A stretch of DNA of 64,000 nucleotides from Plecoglossus altivelis (lineage: Eukaryota > Chordata > Actinopteri > Osmeriformes > Plecoglossidae): positions 11,951,957-12,015,956 of the forward strand of contig BROE01000011.1 of the NCBI GenBank assembly GCA_036571765.1, in the 5' to 3' direction. The position numbers were made by a program, and so were the translations under genes. Below, piece by piece: positions 57,701-64,000 of the stretch. Position 1 is the first letter of the stretch; each line of letters opens with the position of its first letter. The notes under the pieces were generated by a model. That model did not search any database. It was not told where the DNA came from and worked only from the letters and a program-made list of their open reading frames with translations.

Positions 57701-60700
57701 TGGTTTAGACTGTGTTGGTTTTGTATGTACAGTCTTGGTTTATTAAAGTCCTGCTTTTCTTTTGTAGCTTGAAAGGAGAACAGAAGAATCATTTGCACAA
57801 AGGCTGAATGAAAAAGACCTGCTGATTACTGAACAAGAAAGAATGATGTTAGGACATGAGCGTGCCCTTGCCCAGCTTAAAGAGGAACTAGCTCTCGCTG
57901 GCTGTGGGCTGGAGGAATCATTTGCTCAAAGGGTGAATGAAAAAGACTTGTTGATTTCTGAACAAACTGCAATAATTACAGGGTATAAGCATTCACTGGC
58001 ACATCTTGAGGAGGAACTTGAGCTGGCAGGGAAGAGGGAAGAGGAATCGTACGCGCAGAGGCTACGGGAAAAAGATCTACTGATTGCAGAGCGAGAAAAA
58101 AGCCTGTCGGAAAGTGATGACTTACTGGCCCGACTCAGAGGTGAAGTGGCGGTCTCGGAAACACAACTGAATGACCTCAGACAGCAGATGACTGTAAAAT
58201 CCCAAGAGCTGGAAAACTGTAAAACACAATTGGAAAACTCCAAGATGGAGTTTGAGAGCTGTAAAAGTCAACTGGAAAACTCCAAAATGGAGTTGGAAAG
58301 CTGTAAAAGTCAATTGGAAAACTCCAAAATGGAGTTTGAGAGCTGTAAAAGTCAACTGGACAGTTCCAAGATGGAGTTGGAAAGTTGTCAAAGTCAATTG
58401 GAAAACTCCAAGATGGAGCTGGAAAGCTGGAAAAGTCAACTTGACAGTTCCAAGATGGAGTTTGAGAGCTGTAAAAGTCAATTGGACAGTTCCAAGATGG
58501 AGTTGGAAAGCTATCAAACTCAACTGGAAAACTCCAAGGTGGAGTTTGAGAGCTGTAAAAGTCAACTTGACAGTTCCAAGATGGAGTTGGAAAGCTGTAA
58601 AAGTCAACTTGACAGTTCCAAGATAGAGTTTGAAAGCTGCAAAGCTGAGCTGTCGAGCTCCAAACAGAAGGAACGGATGTCGTCCAGTGAGATCCAGCAG
58701 CTGATGGGCACGGTGGAGGAGCTCCAGAAGCGATGCCACCGGGGGAGCGTCTCCGACAGCAAGGCTCTCCTCGAGAAGGAGGACGCCTCCACCCAGCAGC
58801 TGGAGAGCCTCCGTGCCGAGCTGGACGAGATGTACGGCCAGCAGATCGTCCTGATGAAAGAGGAGCTTCGCTCGCAGCACTCGGCGCAGATCGACCGCCT
58901 GACGCAGCAGCATCGCGCCGAGCTGGAGATGCTCCAATCCCAACAGCCCGCTCCCGTCCCCGGGCCCAGCCCCAAGGCGGTGGCCGAGCTCAACGGAAGG
59001 ATCGCAGAGCTCCAGGAGAGACTCCGGGAGGCTCGGGCGCTGCAGGAGAGAGACAGCCAAGAGCTCAGCCAGGTGGCGCAGGATAAAGTCCACCTCCAGG
59101 GCCAGGTTAGGGACCTGCTGAAGGACCTGCGCTCGTCCAGGGCGGAGCAAGAGTCCCTGAGCTCCGCCTCGCAGGAGAAAAGCGACGGTGAGCTGAGGAG
59201 ACTCCGGGAAACCATCGAGGGGCTGAAGGCGCAGCTGGTCGCCGCCCAGGAGGCGTCCGTGGAAGCGGAGGCGAAACACGAATCGGAGACGACGAACTAC
59301 AAGATCAAGCTGGAGATGATGGAGCGGGAGAAGGACGCCGTGCTGGATCGCATGGCCCAGTCCCAGGAGGCTGAGCTGGACAGGCTGAGGACGCAGCTCC
59401 TCTTCAGCCACGAGGAGGAGCTCACCCTGCTGAGGGAAGACCTCCAGAGGGAGAGCCACCTCAACGCGGAGAACCTTCTGAACGAGGCCGCCGTCAAGCA
59501 CGAGCGGGCATCGGAGCAGATGCGAAGCGGTTACGAGAACAGGCTGCGCTCCATGGAAGGCGAGCGGGCGGCGTCCGCGGCGGAGCGGGACGAGATGGCG
59601 CACCAGATCGCCGCGCTGAAAGAGGACTTGAAGCTCGCTCTGCACAGCTCCAGAGCTGACGAGCTGGTGGAGCAGCTGCGGGAGCTGCAGGTGGAGGTGG
59701 AGGAGCTGCGAAAGGGAGGAGAGGAACGAGGGCGGGTGGAGAGGGAGCTACAGAAGGTTCTCAAAAACTACGAACTGCTGGAGAATCAAAGCCAGGAGAA
59801 AGAGACACGCTGGGGTGAGAAATGGAACGAGCAGGAGTCCGAAAAGCAGATTTTGAGACAGAACAACGAAGCCTTAAAAGAAGAGGCGGAGTCGCAAAAT
59901 CGAATAATTAAGTCGCTTACGTCAGAAAACGAACAAACGCAGCAACAGGTAGTCGAGCTTAGAGGGGAAATCGAAAAACAGAGGAGCACTTTCTCTTTCG
60001 CGGAAAAAAACTTTGAGGTGAACTACCAGGAGCTGAAGGAGGAGTATTCGTGCCTGATTGAGGTGAAGGCAGAGATGGAAAAAATTCGACTGAAAGAGAC
60101 ACTGGAGTACGAAGCGAAAATCCAAAGCCTTGAGTCACAAAATTTGGAGCTTAAAGAAAGCCATGGAGCGGAAGACCTCTCTGCAGGGGATTCAGCACTT
60201 ACAGAGAAAGATGCTACCGAACTGATGGAGAAGCTGGAGGTCGTCCTGAGAGAGAGGGACAGCCTGACCGCCAGGCTGTCAGAGGTTACTGAGAGTCTGT
60301 CTGTTACACAGAAGAAGGCAAAACAGCTGGAGGCAGAGCTGTCACGGGTCAGGACCGAGAACAAGGAGGTCACGACCCGGAACAAAACCCTGGAGGGAGA
60401 GCTGAAAAGAGAGCGAGAGACCTTGGAGAAAAAGGACAGCGGATTGAAAACGGACAAACGGGTGTTGAGGGCTGCTCAGAGCGAGAGCTCCGAGCTACAG
60501 AAGGAACACCACCGCCAGACCTCGTCCCTGCGGGAACAGGTGGAGGAGCTCCGCGCCTTGTTACTGAAAGCCGAAAAAGAGCGCGACCACCTCCGTTCTG
60601 CCCGCGAGGTCCAGACGGAGTCTGTCGGAGTCTCCAAGCCGGCGACGGAGACGCAGGTCCAGACGACAAAGCCAGGACCAGCCGAACGGGACCCGTCGTC

Positions 60701-63700
60701 GAAGCCCTCAGGGTCAAGCAGACGCAGGAGACGGCAGAGGGGGAAGCAGGATCGCCACGGCTCAGCCCAGGCGGGAGAGAGAGTCGAGAGAAAGGAGGAG
60801 GAGGAGGAGGTGGAGGTGGAGGAGGAGGGGGCTGGTGTGTGCAAGGGAGAAAAAGCTGGAAGCACTGCAGAACAGGAGGCGCCGGCTCAGATGGAGACGC
60901 GCTCGCGGCAGAGGGTCAGAGAGGAGGACGTTGCCGATGGGTGTCACGACAACGACGCGGACAAACAGGTAGGAATTTTACTTGCTACCTCCGCTGTAGT
61001 TGCAGCTACCGGCTCCCCAATGCGATAAGTCGCTTGTCTGTTTTTCCAAGAGACTCGTGGAATTATACGTTGGATTGAGCTCGTTAAAATGGTTGTATTG
61101 TGATTTAAATTGCACCGTAATAAATTGCTGCTGTTGAAACGTCACGCTTAATATGATATCGGTTTAAATGCACAGAGTACTCAGTAATGTATAAGTAATA
61201 CTGGGGTGAAAAATTGGCTTTTGTTTAAAAAAACAAATGGAAAATTACATTTTCAGACACACTTGTGAATTGGAAAGGGTTTCTCTGCCTTAGCTAGAAC
61301 CTTATATTCATGAAAGAAGAAGCTTGGTGTGTTCCTGTTGTTATCAGACAAACCAGTAGAAGATGGAAAGACTGCGTTCATGAGAGACTGCGTTCATGAG
61401 TGTCTGCGTTCATGAGTGGCTGCGTTCATGAGAGGCAGCGTTCATGAGAGACTGTTTGAGAGACTCGATTTATGAGAGACTGTGTTTATGAGAGACTGTG
61501 CTTCTGAGAGACTGTGTTTATGAGAGACTGTGTTTATGAGAGACTGTTCACAAGACTGTGCTCATGAGAGACTGTGCTCATGAGAGTTTGTGTTCACGAG
61601 AGACTGTGCTTATGAGAGACTGTGTTCACGAGAGACTGTGCTTATGAGAGACTGTGTTCATGAGAGACTGTGTACATGAGAGACTGTGTACATGAGAGAC
61701 TGTGTTCACGAGAGACTGTGCTTATGAGAGACTGTGCTTATGAGAGACTGTGCTTATGAGAGACTGTTCTCATGAGAGACTGTGCTCATGAGAGACTGTG
61801 CTCATGAGAGACTGTGTTCACGAGAGACTGTGTTCACGAAAGACTGTGCTCATGAGAGACTGTGCTCATGAGAGACTGTGCTCATGAGAGACACTGCTTA
61901 TGAGAGACTGTGCTTATGAGAGACTGTGCTTACGAGAGACTGTGCTTACGAGAGACTGTGCTTATGAGAGACTGTGCTTACGAGAGACTGTGCTTACGAG
62001 AGACTGTGTTTAAGAGAGAGTTGAATGCACTTGTACACTACAGTGTAAGCTTAACTGTGTTAAGCCCCTATGCAATCTTTATAACTGAGTTCTGACCGTT
62101 ACCATCACAGTTTCAAAAATGTTAAATAAATCATCAAAATGCCTAAGGGGAATCATCTTTAGTGGGGAACACACGTCACTCTGACTGTGTAGCTCATGTT
62201 TGACTCTGGAAAACAAGCCTTGTAGTTTCTCTCTGTCCTTCAGCAGAGTTAAAATCACAGTCACAACTGGGTTTTACCACCATGTAAGTTTACAATAAAC
62301 CTAAACGGCTCTGAATCCCAAAGTTAAGTGTGTAAATATAATGAAGTGTTCACCTAGGAGCTAAACGATAATTAAGAGCTAATTAATGATCATGATGTTG
62401 AGAGGTGAGAAGCCTGTGTGTAAGTCGCAGTCGCTAAAGACGCTATGCTGTTCCTCTGCCTGTGACTTAAGATGCTACACTGCACCTTTATGATCAGTAC
62501 AAGCAACAGGTTTCTACAGACACACAGATGAAAGGGGAGGGGGGGGTCAAGGGTCGCTAAACTGTTCAGTTGACCTTGGAGACTTTTCAGGAAGTCGTCA
62601 GCTGTTCTGCATCGTCTTCGAAAAACCAACCACTTTTGTGTCGTCGTTTCATAAATCTTCAGTTTGTCGACAAATCGCTAGATGCACTCACGAAGGTGCG
62701 TTTGTTTTCTCTTTTCCACCCCAGGAGCTGAGGAGAGACGGGGTGGAGCCAGCGCCCGACGACGCTGTAGCGCGGCAACCAGAGGCCGGCATGGAGTCGA
62801 CAGAGCATGTAAATGTCAACAGAGCTCACATCCGCTGTGAATTCTGAGCTCAGAGTCGCTTTGATGCTTCAAACAGCTACTGCTGGGGTGCAAAGGTTGA
62901 GACAGTAGACCGTTGAGGCTTCACACAGGACTGTTGGGAGCTCAAGGAATACAGTATTAGTCCAGGCGTGGGTTGACTCATGTAAAAAACCTTTATTATC
63001 CTTTTTTTTGGGGGGGGGGGGGGGGGGGACAGGGTTGGGATTTGTATGAAGGGTAAGGGTTCGATTTCCGCCATGAATGCTGACCGGAATGACCGATGTC
63101 GGAGTCGCCGTGACAACGCGGCTCACAACGAGCGCTAACGCCGCTCTTTAATGCGTCACGCGCAAATGGGCCCTGGGAACGTCTGTTATTATTTTCTGGA
63201 CCCGCCTCGGCTCGGTGAGGGATTCGCTCAAAGTATTTCAAAAGGAAGGACATTGCGTGTCGCGTGAGTGCAGCTGCAGCACATTCGTGAGGGAGAGGGA
63301 GACAGTGACAGATAAATAGAGAGAGGAGGGAGGCAGAGAGTGAAAGGAAAATTGTTTAAAGGGGAGAGGCAGAGAGGTTAAGAATGATGGGGGAGAGAGA
63401 GAGAAACGGGAGGTGAAGAACTGAAGAGAGAGAGGGAGGGTTGAGGGACGGGAGGGAAGGGAGGGAGGGAGGGGGGAGGGAGGGAGGGAGGGAGGGAGGG
63501 AGGGAGGGGGGAGGAGAGGGAGGGGGGAGGGAGAGAGAGAGAGGGAGGGAGAAAACAGGGAGGGAGGGAGGGAGGGAGGGAGGGAGGGAGGGAGGGAGGG
63601 AGGGACGGGGAGGGCAGGGAGGGAGGGAGGGAGGGAGGGAGGGAGAGAGAGAGAGGGAGGGAGAAAACTGGAGAGGTAGTGAGAGAGGGAGGTGAGCACC

Positions 63701-64000
63701 TACCATGGACATCCTTTGTGTTGCGTTGGTAGAATAGTCGGTGCTGAACTCTCATGTTATGCTAATGCAGGTGTTCCATCTGTCCCCATCGCTGAAACAC
63801 CTACATGAAAACATGCCCATTCAAGGCGATGGCGATGCACCTATACACGCCTCGTGAGCGGAAGCGAAACCATTCACACAAGCCCCTCTTAGCGATAAAG
63901 GAGATGGATGTTCCACAAAGACTCATGCCTTGTCTGAGTACTAAGGCCTTTATAGTTAACCCAGATTTCCCTTTCTGTCTGTCATCAAAAGGAACACGCA
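42796..64000 (+). CDS. akap9: A-kinase anchoring protein 9 (AKAP450/CG-NAP), 5' part; 3' end outside the window
   Basis: Giant coiled-coil scaffold of centrosome and cis-Golgi that binds PKA, phosphatases and the gamma-tubulin complex and nucleates Golgi microtubules. Eight phase-0 exons are seen: 42796-42843 (MEDEERQKKLAAGKAK), 50305-50589 (lysine-rich then Glu/Gly-rich), 54390-54434, 55927-56070, 56770-56925, 57242-57439, a giant 57768-60968 and 62725-62808. Together they give 1387 codons, versus about 3900 aa in human. Highly conserved blocks include FEAALKQRDSIITQLTANLQ, REFLELTEQSQKLQIQFQQ, QLMGTVEELQKR, RAELDEMYGQQIV, NYKIKLEMMEREKDAVLDRM, AELDRLRTQLLFSHEEEL, FSFAEKNFEVNYQELKEEY and ATELMEKLEV, in the human order. 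Nearly all is heptad coiled coil. The PKA-binding helices and PACT domain must lie to the right. Exon 7 carries two fish-specific internal repeats. The last exon (28 codons) is less certain. Confidence 0.93.
43745..43880. mobile_element. hAT-like MITE, truncated copy
   Basis: The right part, with terminus GGAGTCGACACCCCTG, matches the element at 44945-45156 (ATTAGAATCAGG, GGAGCAGGG, AACCTTCAGGACAGCGGCCC). The central part is present in inverted orientation relative to it. The left terminus is missing. Confidence 0.65.
44937..45164. mobile_element. Intact hAT-superfamily MITE with perfect 8-bp target-site duplication
   Basis: The element (44945-45156) starts CAGGAGTGTCAAACTC and ends GAGTTCGACACCTATG, with long, nearly palindromic arms: CCTGCTCCAGCACACCTGAT on the left and its complement on the right. 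It is flanked on both sides by GTCTACCA, an exact 8-bp duplication typical of hAT transposition. Length 212 bp, no coding capacity; it needs a transposase supplied from elsewhere. Confidence 0.88.
45548..45630. repeat. 14-bp tandem repeat (TGACTCTGATTAAT)
   Basis: Five to six imperfect copies of TTGACTCTGATTAA in akap9 intron 1. Confidence 0.8.
46479..46860. repeat. 18-19-bp minisatellite (CAGTAACATGTGATCATTC)
   Basis: About 20 divergent tandem copies of CAGTAACATGTGATCATCC-like units in akap9 intron 1; many are interrupted or shortened, so the array is old. Confidence 0.85.
48930..49365. repeat. 30-32-bp minisatellite (ATCTACAATATAGCATCAAG TGTTTCTGCTGC)
   Basis: About 13 tandem copies of a 32-bp unit in akap9 intron 1, with a subset of 30-bp units where TGCTGC is replaced by CTGT. 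The apparent frame LYLQYSIKCF is a repeat artefact. Confidence 0.88.
50590..54389 (+). other. akap9 intron 2 (3.8 kb) with an internal diverged duplication
   Basis: No gene is seen. Two related, CCAAT-containing non-coding blocks lie at about 51330-51485 and 52765-52905 (see the findings). A GA-rich low-complexity tract lies at about 53407-53600. The remainder is unique AT-rich DNA. Confidence 0.55.
53407..53600. repeat. GA-rich (GAGAGAGGGAGG) low-complexity tract
   Basis: Purine-rich imperfect repeat in akap9 intron 2. Minus-strand frames over it are low-complexity Leu/Ser artefacts. Confidence 0.85.
54435..55926 (+). other. akap9 intron 3 (1.5 kb)
   Basis: Nothing recognisable apart from a short purine-rich patch near 55463-55560. 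Confidence 0.5.
56062..56297. repeat. 56-bp tandem repeat duplicating the akap9 exon 4 end and its splice donor
   Basis: Four full units starting at 56062, 56118, 56174 and 56230, plus a partial fifth at 56286. Each begins GTTCAGCAG, the last nine bases of exon 4, followed by GTACTAGTG or GTAGTAGTG, the donor, then GGAGGTAGCACCAAGATGGC and CTGCACTGAAG. The fifth reads CAGCGG and has lost the donor. Units 1 and 3 share GTACTAG, while 2 and 4 share GTAGTAG, suggesting a two-unit amplification step. Confidence 0.92.
57516..57702. mobile_element. hAT-like MITE with inverted termini, akap9 intron 6
   Basis: The termini CAGGGGTCACCAACTCCG and CGGAGTTGGTGACCCCTG are perfect inverted repeats of each other. 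The flanks ATTCGGAC and GTTTAGAC are 5/8 identical, with all differences being transitions, consistent with a decayed 8-bp target-site duplication. It is 187 bp, and its interior matches the copy at 705-882. It sits about 65 bases upstream of the giant exon 7 acceptor. Confidence 0.85.
57783..58169 (+). repeat. 129-bp (43-aa) coding tandem repeat, three copies, akap9 exon 7
   Basis: EESFAQRLNEKDLL (57783), EESFAQRVNEKDLL (57912) and EESYAQRLREKDLL (58041) recur at exactly 129-bp spacing. Each is followed by a variable part and a LAxLxEELxLAG-like segment. Human AKAP9 has no such triplication at this place, as far as I recall. Confidence 0.9.
58208..58665 (+). repeat. 42-bp (14-aa, two-heptad) coding tandem repeat, about 10 copies, akap9 exon 7
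   Basis: The unit is LENSKMEFESCKSQ, alternating with LDSSKMELESCKSQ, at 42-bp spacing (TCCAAGATGGAG at 58239, 58281 and so on). It ends in LSSSKQKERMSSSEIQQLMG, where human has the single sequence LTNSKQKERQSSEEIKQLMG. The array is therefore an expansion of one ancestral 14-aa segment; it keeps the coiled-coil register. Confidence 0.92.
60969..62724 (+). other. akap9 intron 7 (1.8 kb)
   Basis: Contains the 16-bp minisatellite below and otherwise unique non-coding DNA. The frame of exon 7 remains open for 20 codons past its donor before a stop at 61026-61028. Confidence 0.6.
61372..62018. repeat. 16-bp minisatellite (CATGAGAGACTGTGTT)
   Basis: About 40 tandem copies of TCATGAGAGACTGTGT-like units with C/T and A/G variants (GCTTATGAGAG, GTTCACGAGAG) in akap9 intron 7. 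Confidence 0.92.
62809..64000 (+). other. Right edge: akap9 intron 8 and beyond
   Basis: No confident exon. Contains a G-run (about 63009-63029) and a purine-rich tract (63290-63690). A weak candidate exon lies at about 63769-63851, after ATGCTAATGCAG. It would read VFHLSPSLKHLHENMPIQGD in phase 0, with GTGAGC nearby. It is not supported by coiled-coil or known AKAP9 sequence. Confidence 0.4.
63285..63690. repeat. Polypurine GGGA/GGAGGG tract
   Basis: About 400 bases that are almost pure purine, including long (GGGA)n runs at 63470-63510 and 63555-63650. All predicted frames are compositional artefacts. It is able in principle to form triplex or G-quadruplex DNA. Confidence 0.93.

Noticed and set aside
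58122..59645. 507-codon minus-strand frame opposite akap9 exon 7
   Set aside because: Shadow of a GAG/CTG-rich coiled-coil coding strand; no domain, and its repeats simply mirror the akap9 repeats.
63054..63070. B-box-like GGGTTCGATTTCC
   Set aside because: No A box upstream at tRNA spacing; sequence before it is a G-run.
63769..63851. Possible akap9 exon 9
   Set aside because: An AG/GT pair and open phase exist, but the peptide is not coiled-coil-like and matches nothing I recall in AKAP9.

Overview
This is vertebrate nuclear DNA, most likely from a ray-finned (teleost) fish. The genes are intron-rich with GT-AG splice sites. The intergenic and intronic DNA is full of CA, GA and CTGT microsatellites, minisatellites, a tRNA-derived SINE of the type common in fish, and short hAT-like MITEs. 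The proteins closely match vertebrate families that I recognise from memory; no database search was run. There are no bacterial operons, CRISPR arrays or prophages. Two runs of N (4715-4826 and 35991-36500) are assembly gaps. Layout from left to right: cndp2, a cytosolic dipeptidase, on the minus strand (548-7243, 10 coding exons); a SINE; an intronless SAMD9/SAMD9L-like innate-immunity gene on the minus strand (8983-13710); a stretch with two orphan exon-like pieces and a tandem duplication (14.5-15.6 kb); a trefoil-containing zona pellucida gene of ZPB type on the minus strand (16594-19559, 11 exons); dus3l, a tRNA-dihydrouridine synthase with CCCH zinc fingers, on the minus strand (20305-26610, 15 exons); about 6 kb of non-coding DNA; the intronless Wnt receptor fzd1 on the plus strand (32761-34386); mterf1, a mitochondrial transcription terminator, on the minus strand (38599-39765); and the 5' part of akap9, a giant centrosome/Golgi scaffold, on the plus strand from 42796, running off the right edge. 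The genes do not form one pathway. The fzd1-mterf1-akap9 order matches human 7q21 as known from general knowledge and supports orthology; samd9l-type genes lie on the same human arm. cndp2, zp and dus3l have different human neighbours, so the left half looks like a fish-specific arrangement. Exon boundaries for the four spliced genes were worked out by hand from AG/GT sites and reading-frame continuity. The complete models give 474 aa (cndp2), 536 aa (zp) and 650 aa (dus3l), matching the expected sizes for cndp2 and dus3l. I found no convincing new multi-gene system. The most unusual structures are repeats that carry splice sites. A 27/24-bp minisatellite in cndp2 intron 2 abuts the exon 3 acceptor and keeps its phase and reading frame in every unit. 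A 56-bp tandem array at akap9 exon 4 copies the exon end together with its splice donor. Inside the giant akap9 exon there are two nested coding repeats (129 bp x3 and 42 bp x about 10).
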